In this document: positions 23,371 through 37,411 of the stretch, piece by piece
How positions within the stretch are numbered: the first letter of the stretch is position 1
Layout of the letters: the number at the start of each line of letters is the position of its first letter
From: Manihot esculenta
Lineage: Eukaryota; Streptophyta; Magnoliopsida; Malpighiales; Euphorbiaceae
Assembly (NCBI RefSeq): GCF_001659605.2
Contig: NC_035161.2
Span: forward strand, 40,691,956 to 40,755,955
DNA: 64,000 nt
Reading direction: 5' to 3'
Notes under the pieces: model-generated
The model's database searches: none
What the model saw: only the letters and a program-made list of their open reading frames with translations
What the model was told of the DNA's origin: nothing
Translations under genes and position numbers: made by a program

Positions 23371-26300
23371 ATGTCCGTTAAGCTTATTCCACAGTTCCGC
23401 TTCCTCAACCCATCTTTTACGGTTGCATGTCACCAACCTATGAAATCTTCCCCGCTCATTAGCTCCTCCCTGGCTATCCCCGTTCTTTCTCGGATGTTCC
23501 CTTTCAGACTAAAATATCTAGGTTTTGTCCCTCATTTCAATTCGCAAGTCGGTGTTCTCCGATTCTCCACTCGGCCATTTCGACCCAGGCCCCAATTCAG
23601 TCATGGTGGTCGTGACAGAGGAGATATGAGAGCTTCAAAGAGTTTAATTGAAGATGAAGACGAACTCAGTGATTGGGTCAGTGATTTGAGGACCAGTCCT
23701 TTCCGTGGTAGAATCACTAGCGAAAACGAGTCGGATTCTGATGGGGCTCGCCGCAGAGTTAGGGGTAGGAATCAGGACCGAAGCAGAAGTAGAGAAAGAA
23801 GTAGGGAGGGTTTTTCAACGAAGAGAAGAAGGGACAATATCTCGGACGAGTTTGGCGAGTCTGATAGGAGGAGAGTTCGCAACCAGGCCGACTCATTTTC
23901 GAGGAATTCACGAACAAGCGAGCGATTTGATAATGGAATTACGCGAGGTGATGAGGATACGTTTAGGAGAAAGCGAGTTGGGAATAAGCATTTAATGAAT
24001 GAAAGGAGAGGAGGGAGAGAGATAGATTCAGGGTTTAGGAGAGATAGGAAGGGATTAAAGGGGAAAAATGGTTTCGTTGACGATGAGGAAGGTGACGGCG
24101 ATATTGATGAGAGAATGTATGAGAGAAAGGAATTGATGGAGCATCTCGGGGATATGGTTGATGAGGAAGAGAGTGATGATGCTGATGAAGATGTTCATGA
24201 TGATGGGATCTTAAAAAAAAGGCCATCTAGTTCATTTGATTTGGCGAAAGAAAGGGCAAGTTCACCTAGAAAATCCGAATCTTATTTAAGCGAGTCTAGG
24301 TATGTCCATGTAAAATTTTCTCTTTGGGCATGCAATAAGACATCAAAACATGTCAAGTTTAATTTAGAAAGTCATTTAGCCGTGAATTATGGGCTGAAAA
24401 TTTCAAGATCAAATGCTTATGCATGATTAAAATGACTAATTTAATAGGTTTTATTTCATTTTTCTCACTTTCTAATGTCACAGCATTTTGTAAACACTTA
24501 ATTCTCTAAAATTCCTACAGATTTGATCAATGTTCGATTTCTCCTTTGTCATTAAAAGGAATCAAGGATGCTGGATATGAGAAAATGACTGTAGTTCAGG
24601 AGGCCACTCTTCCAGTTATACTAAAAGGTTTATTTCTTTCCAATATGGTCTAGTTCTCATGTGTCCTTATTGATTAAGAGATGGGATTTGATGCTTGAAT
24701 CCTGGATAATTTTGTTCTTAAGTTATGAATTTGCTGGACCTGCTAGATTATAGCTGTGTTTTGTTATGTAAACTGGTAATGTGAGAAGAACTTAATTTCT
24801 TGATCATTTTTGTGACTCACATGTAAGTTGGATATATTCTAGAAGGAAAATTCAAAAATCAGAATGTGAGGGTGCATTTTCTTTAGTTCTATATTATTTG
24901 GTATATCACACTGATTTCAGCAGTGTTCTTAAGAAGTGAAATGTTCTATGAATAGTTCTGAAACATACTTCAAGTCAAACTAGTTGGGATCAGCATTACA
25001 GATCCTTTCTCTTTTTCTTTTTCCTTCTGTTAAGGATCATGATGTTAAAATATCTCTCAACAAAGTAATCCTGAAATTACAATGATTGCAATTGATTCTC
25101 AGCTTAACATGTGTTTGTGTGGGCTGCTCTCTGCTATGATGTCGGTCTTGTTTGTCCATAAGATGGTAATACAATTGTTGATTTTAATTCCAGATAAGGA
25201 TGTTCTTGCTAAGGCTAAAACAGGCACTGGAAAAACTGTAGCGTTTTTGGTAAGCTACCTTATTTTTTATGCATTTATGTGTGATGGTATGCTACACAAT
25301 GGAAGAGTGTTGACTACCATATAGTCAAGGACTTAATTTTTCTTTGTAGTTTTTTGGAAGATCTATACATGCACTTCTAGTACAAAATGTTAGACTTTCT
25401 CGAAGCTTGAAGTTGATAAATTTCTGAGATGCAGAATTGTTCATATAGCACGAGAGTAGGGATAGTAGATGTGCATTTTTTTTAATTAATATTATCTTGT
25501 TATACATGGGAAGAGTTTGCATTCCTGAAGAATAAATAAGCGTTTGGCCAAAATTTAGGTGTGCAAGTCCCCTTGGACTGTCTATTGAAATCGTATGAAA
25601 TTTTGTAAGACCCTGACGTGTTCTAAGGTATAATCAATTCTCTCTCCCTGATCAGCTTCCAGCAATTGAAGTTATTGTAAAATCTCCTCCTATTGGTCGA
25701 GATCAGAAGCGACCGCCAATTCTTGTGCTTGTTATATGCCCAACTCGAGAACTTGCAAGTCAAGCTGCTGCAGAAGCAAATACACTATTGAAGTATCACT
25801 CTTCTATTGGTGTTCAAGTTATTATGGGTGGCACACGTCTTGCTCTTGAACAGAAACAAATGCAAGCAAACCCATGCCAGGTGAGTTAATTACTTTGAAG
25901 ATTAACCTAGTACTCGATGAGGCATTATATATAGACTCAGCCTAATAAAAAATCGTGGCCAAGTATTGAAACGATATGCTACTTTTAACTATTTGAAATG
26001 TTGTCTGGCTATAGCAAAGTGTAGAGCTACTCCCAGAATGAGATGAGCAAGTATTGTTTTTTTTTTTCCCCGGGGGACAAAGAGGGTCTCAAGGCAGACT
26101 ACACTACTTGCATTTGAGTTAATATCTATTAATTCCAATCTAAGGCTATCAACCAATCGGATTGTGAATTATTGCCCTTAGTATCTGCTGAATAAAATAC
26201 TAATTTCAATGGTAAAGACGCAAGAAATAAAATTTGTATGAGGTTGGAGATTATTGTATTTCTTACATATTTAAAATTACAGATTCTTGTTGCAACACCT

Positions 26301-27975
26301 GGAAGACTTAGAGACCATATTGAGAACACTGCTGGATTTGCAACACGGCTGATGGGTGTGAAAGTCCTTGTACTTGATGAAGCTGATCATTTGCTAGACA
26401 TGGGATTTCGTAAAGACATTGAAAAAATAATTGCTGCTGTCCCAAAGCAACGGCAAACACTTCTGTTTTCAGCCACAGTTCCTGAAGAGGTTTCTTTTTA
26501 ACTTTGGTGTGTCTTAACATGTACAACTTTAGAAATAGTGAAATATTTTTCTTCCAAAATTACTGGATGTCTTGATGACAAATGCTTTATTTTATGCCTC
26601 AAATTTTAAGGTTCGACAAATCTCTCACATTGCTTTGAGGAGAGATCATGAATTCATAAATACTGTTGAAGAGGGAACTGAGGAGACACATTCACAGGTA
26701 GTTGTCCTTTTGAAAAATTCTATTTCAAATTATTTATCTCTCAATCTTAATTTATTGGATCATTTCAGGTCAGACAGATGCATATAATTGCTCCATTGGA
26801 CAAGCAGTTTCCCATATTATATGTCCTTTTGAAGGATCATATTGCTGATAACCTTGATTATAAGGTATGCTTTGAAGTCTTGATTGTTTTTGAGATCTTC
26901 TTTAAGTATCATTTTGGGCTATGAAGTGCTTTTTTGCCAATTTACTCCAATCCTGTAGCATATGTTATTTAGCACTTGGTTTGTGCAGATTCTTGTATTT
27001 TGTACAACTGCTATGGTCACAAGAATGGTTGCTGACCTTCTTGGTGAACTGAGCTTGAATGTTAGAGAGATCCATTCGAGAAAGCCACAGAGTTACAGAA
27101 CCAGGGTTTCTGATGAATTCCGAAAATCAAAGGGCCTTATTCTTGTGACGTCGGATGTATCCGCCCGTGGAGTGGATTATCCTGATGTTACCCTTGTCAT
27201 TCAGGTCTCATTTTCATTTTGTGCCTTTCAATACTCGTGAAAAAATGCGTATGTTGTTTAATAAATACAAGTATTTACTTCGCAAATCATGAAAGGTTGA
27301 GGTGGGAAGTAAATTGATCCCATCTTAATTTTGTTTGGTTCAAGCTTTTTTTTAATACATTTTCTATTCCTTATCCAAAAAACCAAAGAACTCTTGCTTT
27401 TCAATTTATTATTATTATTATTATTTTTTAAAAAATGCACAGGTGGGTTTGCCGGCTGATAGAGAACAGTACATACATCGACTTGGTAGAACTGGTCGTA
27501 AAGGTAAAGAAGGGCAAGGCATATTGTTACTGGCACCATGGGAGGAATTATTCTTATCTATCATCAAAGATCTGCCAATAACAAAGGGTCCAGTCCCTTC
27601 AGTTGACCCAGACACGCGGAGAAAGGTTAACTTCTACTCACCAATGAAGCTTGCTACTAGTTTAATTGCATTAGAACTTAAGAGAATCTTGTAATTTTGT
27701 CTATAAATATTTCCTGATATCTTGACATTGGAAAAATTACTGAGCAGGTGGAACGGGCGCTGTCAAATGTTGAGATGAAGAACAAAGAAACAGCTTACCA
27801 GGCCTGGTTAGGTTACTACAATTCCAATAAGATGGTGGGTCGGGACAAGTATAGGCTTGTGGAGCTGGCTAACGAGTTCAGCCGAAGTATGGGACTTGAT
27901 AACCCTCCTGCCATCCCCAAGCTCATCCTTGGCAAGATGGGTCTCAGGAATATCCCTGGTTTGCGCTCCAAGTAG
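23371..27975 (+). CDS. RH31: DEAD-box ATP-dependent RNA helicase, RH31/RH26 type
   Basis: Ten exons: 23371-24299, 24521-24627, 25194-25249, 25656-25880, 26283-26489, 26611-26697, 26769-26864, 26989-27204, 27443-27625 and 27748-27975, giving 777 residues. The enzyme uses ATP to remodel RNA. The first ~310 residues are a basic, Arg/Ser-rich start resembling an organelle-targeting sequence followed by a charged disordered region. The helicase core is complete: Q motif near 311-335, AKTGTGKT at 353-360, PTRELA at 393-398, TPGR at 444-447, DEAD at 471-474, SAT at 502-504, ARGVDYPDV at 628-636 and HRLGRTGR at 653-660. The tail ends [11 protein letters not shown], as in RH26 and RH31. The ATG at 23371 was chosen because the frame upstream has only a TTG. 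RH25, RH26 and RH31 are close, so the exact name is uncertain. Confidence 0.92.
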
Positions 27976-28846
27976 TTTTGGTACTGACCATGCACTAAAG
28001 ATCCAGGCAGTCCTTTTGTAAGGAAAACAGTCCTTTTGTAAGGAAAACATCACTAGGAAATTATCAGACTTTTTAAAAAAATATGTTTGCGAAATTCCTT
28101 GTGTCAAATACATGCAGGCTTCAATTTTTAATATATATATATATATATAGGGTACTACATTATTCTTAAATTGCAAATAAAATCTTACCAAGACCTTCGA
28201 GCTGCTAATTTGTTCTAGTGCCAAGTCTCAAGCAGAGCACATTGAAAGGAACAAAAGGGATTTGAATTTTCACCGAAACCTTATAGATCCCAAAAACCCT
28301 AGTTATTGACGAGGCTTCCAAAACAGGGACCTAAGAGGTATATAATTGAATGGCAGTAAACCATCACGGATCCCAATCGTAATACCCAGAAGCCTATCAT
28401 CACGCCTAGCAACACAAAAGAGCATCAAATGCTTAGATAATTGCAGGACCTCTTTTCCAACTATTGAAACAATGATCTTTTTCATCTATCTTTGACCGGG
28501 GTATAGCTACAATGTTGATCTTTCAAGCAAGAGTCCACAAAAGATGCTCTGTGAGCTTGTGCATCAAAATCCCTAATACACTGGTACAAAATCCAGGGAG
28601 AATAAATTTATAACATCGTAAAATCCTAAGATTCTAGACCTGCGAGCTTCTACATCAGTGGAGTTACAATGTGTTTGAACCCTATAATTAAAACCTAATC
28701 ACCGTGTCTTGCATCCCCCCTTGCCGCTGAACTGCTACATCCACGTAAATAGGGCAGGTTAGCAAATGATTAGTGTACAAACAAGCACGAACCAGCAAGG
28801 GGTGGCTTTCCAGGAGTATCTGATGACTCCCACAAGTTCTCCCTTT
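27976..28846. other. convergent 3' flanks of the helicase and nucleotidyltransferase genes
   Basis: No coding exon is seen. Roughly 27976-28220 is the probable 3' UTR of the helicase gene, with an AT microsatellite at about 28129-28149. About 28300-28846 is likely the 3' UTR of the minus-strand gene. Confidence 0.4.
28009..28048. repeat. 20-bp tandem duplication with inverted arms
   Basis: AGTCCTTTTGTAAGGAAAAC occurs twice in a row just after the helicase stop codon. Each copy contains TCCTT-TTGT-AAGGA, so two small adjacent stem-loops could form in the 3' UTR RNA. Confidence 0.85.
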
Positions 28847-31800
28847 TTATGAATGAGGTGAGATCACAAAGGCCTGGTAACTGGAGGGTTTCTCACTGTA
28901 GTTTCTTCCACCATCGCTTCCTGCTTGGTTCATAAATGCAAGAGGTGGGAAATCCTCATCCTTCAACTGATAATTCCTTTGGACCACTGATCTGGCAATA
29001 AAATCAAATGCCCCTGTTAAGATGATAAATAAAAAACATCATAAAACAATCCCAGTGAAATAATAGGCAATTATTAAACAGAGTTGAGCATAAACCTTCT
29101 ACTTCTAAATCATAGCCTCATCTACAATACAATGTGACTGCAGTTCATAATATCATGTCGTCACCTTAAGTCTATTGCATTCTAACATTATGTTTTGTGT
29201 TAAAGGAAGAAAAAGATTGTTGTTGTACAACTACCTCTTGTACTATGATTCTACAACACTGCCACTCATCCACAAACAACTAGGCTTTCAGGCCCACTGC
29301 AATTCAGAAACCTTGTACTTAACAAACAGAATGATGACTACCTCTGAAGATGAGGTGAAGATGGCTGATCTGGTGAAGACCGCTGTGCAGAGCTGCCATG
29401 AAACCTTTGATCCTCAAATCCCCTACTTGATCTGCTTCCCTCATTTAAATGTGATATCTCATTTGCGCCTGAGAAACCAACTGGCCCAAGAGATCCAAAC
29501 TCAAGCTGTTCTGCAGGAGATCCAAATCCAGCACTATGATCATAAGGATATAGCATGACAACAGGTGGAAATGTAGGTCCATTCGTTGAAACTACAGGAT
29601 TCATGGACTGTAGTGGATACATGCCATATGCCAAATTAGCAGCACTATTCTGTGAGGAGTTTGAACGGATTGGACCATTCTGAGATTGGTATGAAGGAAA
29701 AGTTTCATGTCTATGAGAACCCCATGTCCTATCAGTTCGGCTCTCATTTGCTGCCAACCGATCCGACCTTGAGCTTGACTTCTCAGCTTGGTTGCGGCCA
29801 CGCCCAGAAGCTCGAGGCTTCGAATTAACATTCCAGTTCCCTTCCCTCTCACCATGGTGGTCACTTCTATCATAGCTGTAATTTCCCTTCCTGGTATTCG
29901 TAGAATGACGGTCCCGAACAGATACCTTCTAAAATAAATCAAAATAACTTGTGAAAAAGAAAATCTACAGAAATCAGCAATGTTATAACACAGAACTTAA
30001 CACGCCAAGACGCATAGTAATTTCAAGTTCACCAAATTGATGAAAATCCCCAACTCTTTTAGCTTAATACATGAGAAGAGAGAGAATAATGCTAATTTAA
30101 TAAACTAGTATGCTAATCAAATTAAGGAGACACTGAGAAAGCAATGCATGCATAAGTGAATGAAATGTTCTTAAAGATCAAGTTAACAACTGACATATTC
30201 ACGTGCAAAACAAAAACCTAGAAATTAAAAGCAAACTATTGGTCCAAAAAACTATCTTACAGGATTAGGCAGGTAGGTCCCAGTCCCACTGCGATATCTT
30301 GGCATTTCATCAACATAATGCTGATAAACACCCCCAGGTCTATTAGAAACAGACTGAAGAGGAGCAACAGGAACAAGGCGAGGTCCATAACTCATTAACT
30401 GTGTAAAAAGATTCATGTTTGTTGAAAGAGGTCTCCCAGGCCCATCCCATGGAAGACGGCCTTGTAAATATACAGGTGGCATCATCAGAGGTGATGGATA
30501 AACCAAAGGCGTGGGATACCGTGAGTTTTGGCAAAACCTCCCATATTGCAAGTTTTGCCAGTGGCTAGCAAAATCACTGTTAAGAATGTCAGCTTTGTGC
30601 TCCAATGGCTCAGCAGGCCTTCTCATAGAATTAGAAGTGCTTACCACCTCAGATTGATCAAGTCCTTCAGATGAATCAAAATTCTGACCAGAATCGTTGT
30701 TTTCTACGACCTCCTCAACATTAAATTGGCTTGTTGATGCATCAGAAGTTCCTGTCCCAGTATTGAAGTTGTACACTGGAAGCATGGTAACAAATGGAAC
30801 AGGAGGTCCAGTAGGATAAAATGCAAAAGGAACAACCCCTGAATTATCCGTAGTTCTTTGCCTTGAACCACCACCTAAAAGCATTGGAGCAATAGGTATC
30901 AATGACTCAGATCCACTTGTCTGTGCTGTTTCATATCCAGGAATCTGATGCCTTGGAACATGCACAGCAGCAGCTGACGGAGGTACTATGTTTCTTTCAG
31001 TCATTTCAGGGCCCATAGTGGGTAGTAGATTCCGCTCTTTGCTTTCATCTTCTGCCTGATTGGAGGAATGTTCAGACACATTCTTACCTTTCCCAAAAAC
31101 GGCAGATGGCACTACAGAAGAAGTTGTTTTCCTGTTTCTCTTTTCTCTAGTTGACTTTGGTGCTGCCTTTGCAGGTGATCCTTCCCATGAGCTCTCAGAA
31201 GAGGTTTTACTTCTCAGAGAAGTAGTATTCACAGTAGGAGAAATCCTTGAACCTGTAATTCTATCATCAAAGAAAACTTCAGAAGCCCTGTTTTCTTGAT
31301 ATGGCAGAGTATCAATGTGATCTTCCTTCATTGACCCTCGGGATTCTTTGGTGAACTTCTGTTGAACTCTCAAAGAGCTAACAGTGCCACTTAACTGGGA
31401 TGAAGGAACAAAGTTATAGCTAGCTGATGCGGACTGCTGCTTATTATCATCCGATTGATGAATATCAAGACCTCCATTTTCAAGATCAAACCCACTGGCA
31501 GCGCCCCTTTGTGGCTCATGCCAGTAATTATGATCAGCCTCACTCAGGTTCATTTCCACAGAACTAAAATTCTCATTGCCGGGTTCAACTGAATCTTCTG
31601 TATTTGAGGTCAATCCTAAGCCAGGAAAATAATGATTTAATGGTGAAGAAACCAAGCCTTGGGGAAATTGCATATTTGTGCCCCAAGGATTATCCATCAT
31701 TGGTATCATCCCCCCCAAGTTTCTCTGAGGATATCCCATTGAAGCTAGAACAGAGGGTGAGATTGAAAGAGGCATATGACTTGATGCCAAATTCAATGGA

Positions 31801-34800
31801 AGATTGACCTGTCCATTAAAACCGAGGCCTGTGGAAGATGACATCATGTTCACAAAATCTTGCTCCTCCTGATGCATCCCTTGTGTCCCTAGGACAGAAG
31901 CAAATTCTTCACCAGTAGAACCTAGGCCTGAATCCTCATGGTAACTATTTGAGCCACTGTTAGAATCACCAGCAGCATCAAGGCTTTGACGGGATGGAGC
32001 ATGCCTAATGGATGAAGGATCATCAGTTGAAGATCTAACACCATGGCTTCCCAAATTATCAGATTCCAGGTTTTTCCTCCTGGTATCTAACCTAACAGAA
32101 GGGCTCTGGCCTTTTCCAGCTTCTTGAGCCCTGCTATGCCCTCCCTGAAAAGAGACTTCACCATAAGTCTCAGTAAGCTCAGGACTAGAGCGTGTCCTTG
32201 CAAAAAGGTACCTTCCCTGTAGATCATTGACAATGTTATCAGGTTTAGTACTTCTTTGGTTTTTCTCAGCATGCAGACCCTGATTGGAACTGCTGTCCTT
32301 TCTAGATTGATCAGAGTTCCTTGTGTTATTCAGATTAATACAAGTCTTCTGGCTTTGACTGCGAGAAGCTACAGAAACTTCGCTACTTCTGGATGAGTTA
32401 TCTTTAACATGCTGAGACGGAACACCATGTGAACTATGTGTCACATCAACTTGAGCTTCACGACCAGAATTTCTGCTGTTTGAACTGTTCTTAAGATTAT
32501 CAGCCCCATGTAAAAGGTCAGGAGTTGACAATCTCAAGCGCCACAGATCATTTCTGGGTGCGTCAGGACGCCGGCCACTACCATGTCTGTCCCAGGTGTT
32601 CATAAAGAATTGATTCACTTCAAAAAAAATGTCTTCTTTTGGGCAATCAAGTAACCTTGCCAGCTTCTTAGCCCCAAATGCAAATGCACTACGTATCCTA
32701 AAGAAATTACCTGAAAAGATATGATATATAGCAAAAAATTACTAGCAATTTTACAAGTTCCAAACTGAAAAGAAAGGGAGAAGAGCATGCTGAACACATA
32801 TGCTATGCCTCAAAAATAACTGCTCACATACAAATTTATATAGTAGGTTATAAAAATTTCAAGATAACCCTTCTCTTTGCTTTGATTATCTGTTGTATAG
32901 GACTTAGCTCTGTAGAGCTATTTGCTGACCCTTCTGTTATGTAGATTTTGTCAATTTGCTCTCTCAAACAAATTCTCCTCTTCTATACTTGGTCACTGTC
33001 CCTTGCCATTTGTTTAAAGCTATGGGACAAGGTGCAGTGACATAAGACGAATAATATTTTATACATGACATAATGACATCTTGAGCATCCAAGCTGTCCA
33101 GGAATTCCTATTTGACATAGTAGATTGCTTTCTTCATTTGAAAACCTAAAAAAAGAGGGTTGCTGTAGTCCAGGCATGTATTTGCCCCTCACATAAATCA
33201 TCCAGGTCGTTGTTATATCATATTAAATTGGGAAAAACAGTGGAAGTGCTATTATTTTGCCCTATACATTGTCACATCACATCACATCCTTGGTGGACCA
33301 AGATATTGATGAAGTATTTTATGCTTAATTATCAGTACTTGGGATAGATCAACTATATATATATATGACTCTACATTCAAAGTGTTCAAGTTATACATAT
33401 ATATGTTTTAAAATTAATATTCATAAATTTTGTATGAACTTCTAAAGACGTTTTTACCAGCATACAGTTAAATTATATAAATTCAATTAAAAGAAAACTT
33501 AGTTGAATCAAAATATATACACGAGTCTTAAAAGGAATTTTTCTAATCTCTCTAGCATACTATTATTCAGATGAAATTAGTTAAACTTGTAAAATTTAAA
33601 TTTATAACTAAGAAACAACGGTACCGCCCATATAATGTTTTCTTCAATACATAATAGATAAAATTTGATAAACTAAATAACTTATTAAATTTATCAATGT
33701 ATTTTTATTGCACAAACATATATGATTTGTTAAATATCATTAATTATATTAAAATTATTCAGAAAAGTTGTGCCAGCCTGCGAAGTGTGGACAATCATGC
33801 TTGTCTCTTACTATTTTCAAGCTGCTAAGAGATGACCTACTTGCCATATATTCTAACCACAACCACTCATCCTTAAAGCTACATTAACTGCAAGCGTTCT
33901 TCAAAAAACATGTCAAGAGATACACTAAATGGTCTGTCTTCTTTTATCACATTACAATAAGAATTATGCCAAAACCTAAATTCTAGTCTATCACAAAGAA
34001 AGAGCCAAATTACAAAGGAATTGCAACATATTTGAAAGAACATAATGCTAACAGGAGAGGGAACAGAGAAGACTAAGCTCCAAACCTCTAGTATGTTTCA
34101 TGGCAAAGGTTGTAAAAGATAGTTACAAGTTATATTAGAAATAAACAAAGAAAAATAAAAAGCTTCTTCTTAAATACCTTTACTAACACTGCGTCCTAGG
34201 TTGTTGTTCACACGCAAAGGATCAATAACATTGAAGTGTTTGGACATGAAAGGTTGCCCTTGATTTTCTTGGCCACCAGGGAAAACAGCATATACTGCAC
34301 TGCAGGCCTCAAGAAACAATTTGCTTAACAATAACTCTCCACCATCCTTTCGCGGAGGTTCCGCTGCAAAGCACGTGAACGAAATACTTGACATTGATAA
34401 TTGGCAAACACTCATGAAACATTAATATGGGAATTAAATATACCTGTTACATCTGGAAGTGAACTGATGGGCACGGGACCCCAAAGGCTAACACAAAAGT
34501 TGTCCCAGTCAAACTTGCTGAAGAACTCAAGAAAACGGTAAAGAACCTAGATGGAAAAAGGAATAATCAGATAACTGAACAGAGGAATACAGCTAATAAA
34601 AGAGAAATGTAAGAAAACCACCTCAAGGGGTCCGGCAAAGCAATTGTTGAAAACATGAAATATATAAAGAACTAAGGTTTCCAGAGCATATGTGGAAATC
34701 AAGCCATGGTGAGCCCCAAGAATGCGACTTTCATAATAACACCATGCCTTTATCAATATAATACTCTTCTTGAATAAATGGTTTTGATTTATCAAATGAT

Positions 34801-37411
34801 CAACCTACAGAAGCAAAAATCATAATTAGTGAAGCGATACAAATTCTATCACAATTTGCAGTTTCCAGGTGAAAGGCAGATTCCAAACAGCCTACTAACC
34901 TCCTCAAGGAAACAAAGGGTGCATAGCCCACCAAGCTGATTAAAAGATATGTCTACCACAATATTTTCCACTAGACATTTAATAATCTTCACCTGTATGC
35001 ATATTCAAACAAAAAAGTTTTTTAATGCCTCATCAAGAATCACAGGATTGAAGGTATTTACTAATGTTTATTGAAATCGTAAAAATATATCTGTAATACA
35101 TGACAAAACATTCAGCAACAAGCATCTTTCTCAAATAAACAACTACATTCAAAACTTATTATGTCCAAATTAAAATAGTAATGACTAAAGCTCAGAATTC
35201 AAAATAAATAATAAAAGACAAAAGGCTAAAGTTTTTTGGGACAGTTAAAAGAAACATAAGACCCGAAATTCAAAAAGCCATTCACAGAATTGGCATAAAT
35301 ACCATACTGGACTATTCTTACTAGTCGTGGGCACATTTGGTGATTAATTACCAAATTAATAAGAATTCACATAGTCCCATGTGGTTATTTGACCTTTAAC
35401 ACTAAAAAATCCCAATACATAAAATTAAGGCAATCCAATACATAAAAATCCCAAGAAACAATTGCAATCTTTAACAGTAACCTATGGAACCAACTTGCAA
35501 TTTTTAACACTAGACTATGATGAGAAAAGTATGTACAGAATGCAGTTTCCAGACAAACCACGGGGTTATGTGACCTTAAGCTTTTGTGTACTCATGCATA
35601 TCCAATACACACAGAATGTCCCAACAAACAATTGGATAAGATCCAATCTAAAATTGATCAACTGAAATACTCATATGATAAGGAGAAGGCTTTATCTATA
35701 TGTATCAATTGTCAGAAGCGTCTCTAAGTATGTTTCAAAGAGTTCAGAAGTGAATATTGCTCTTAAAGAAAAAGCTGATGTAGATAGTCAAAAGTTTCAC
35801 TACTTCCTGACGCATTAGAGATAAAGCATTTAGGCCTCTTCATCAGAAAGAATAACACTTGATTGTGCTTTCTAGAGGATAACATAAAAAACTATAAGAA
35901 GTACTAATATCATTGGATATACAGATATAAGACCTTGAAACATTCACCAAATCCAATATTATAAGTCCACTATAGCTGAAATAATTGCTCAGATCAGCTA
36001 TGCTCGTATGGAAGTACCTTTTCCCTAATAGGAACTAAGGAAAAGGATGATTCATCCCTTTTGCAATTTATAATTGCAAATTTCATGCTTTGCCATTTTT
36101 ACCTCTCAAAGTCCATGATTTAGAGCTGAATTTACTAAGTGAGAGAAACATACATTAAACAAACAAGCATCAAATTAATGAGCTTAGTATCTGAAGCCAT
36201 CAAGCACTTGGGCACCTAATGCCTCAGACCCAGCACTCATCCATGCAGTACCTAGATGAAGCTGACTCAGAAAGACCTAAATGAGGTGCTTTATCAGCAC
36301 CAAACCTTGCCTGCACAAGGTGCCTGGCTCGCCTTTGATAAATTTGGTAACAAATAAAAAAAACTTGAACCAACAAAAAATGCAAATGAAGATAGTGAGA
36401 AACGGAGATGACCAGACAACCTTTAATAATGATAAAAAGAAAAATGTAATGAATAACAAAAGGGACCTACTTCTGCCTGAATGTACTGAACCTCTTTGAC
36501 ACGGAATTCAGCATTCTCATTCTTCTCCTCATTCTCCAGCATATCACGAACCTGATGAGCCCATGTATCTTTCATATTTTGATTTTTACTGAAAGCTGTT
36601 AAGTCGATGTCTCCATCAGGCAAATAAGTCTTAAGAGGTACAGACCCAAAAGTGAACACCTGTAGGTAATGCCACTCATGGGTAAATAACGAGTTAGAGA
36701 TGCATACACTTCTGCAATAATGAAACAATTGAAGGCATTATTCCAACATCACCGCCAAAAAAAATGATTGCTAAAACCACAAACTTGACCTCAATATCAG
36801 GTCTATCTATTTTTCTCTCCAATTTCAACATAAACATATACCCTTCAGGACATTGCCAACACTAAATCACCAAGTCTATCACTGCCTTCTACTTGAAAAC
36901 TGCAACTCGTCATACTCAGGTGATAGTCTCATTGCATATTAAAACAAAAGCCCATCTGCCAAGCATATTTGATCGTTTAACTTCCACATCCAACCCCCAA
37001 AAAATGACCTCTTCACTTCAATAAACCTGCCTTAGAGATGAAATATTATTCGTATCTCCAATAATAGGACAAACACAATCTTCAGTTACGATCATACTAT
37101 CCAACGGAACAACCCATTATCTCCATGTAATCAGCTATAGGCCCACGATCCAAATCAGTACATAAAACTAGATAAAGCATACGGAAAATGAAATGTACCT
37201 GGCAGGGAAAACACTTCATGATAAGCCGCTGTACATAATCGGCTACAGCATTTCGGCGCTCTTCCGAGGGCTCGTTGGGCTGAATGCAGGCAATGAGCTC
37301 TGCAGTTCTCTCTTCGGCCTTCGACCATCGCTCCGAGTCAAGCAATCGGATCACAGAGGCCGCTTCGTTAGGCAATAGGCCGTTTGGCAATAGCCTCTCA
37401 TGCTCGCCCAT
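28847..37411 (-). CDS. large nucleotidyltransferase-fold (PAP/OAS1-like) protein
   Basis: Nine minus-strand exons: 37411-37199, 36659-36471, 34992-34900, 34804-34622, 34546-34444, 34363-34178, 32710-30261, 29928-29342 and 28991-28847, for 1382 residues. The N-terminal third matches the plant family of AT3G61690 and AT3G51620, with a DNA polymerase beta-like nucleotidyltransferase fold. The catalytic pattern looks intact: GS at 76-77, Asp88 and Asp90 in LPDGDIDL, and a third acidic residue, Asp148, in VVDISF. A PAP/OAS1-type substrate-binding region follows to about residue 355. From about 360 to the end is a low-complexity Ser/Asn/Gln/Pro-rich tail, mostly in one 2.45-kb exon, with Arg/Gly patches near residues 1150-1210. 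The substrate is unknown; RNA tailing is a family-based guess. Length is close to AT3G61690 (about 1300). Confidence 0.88.
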
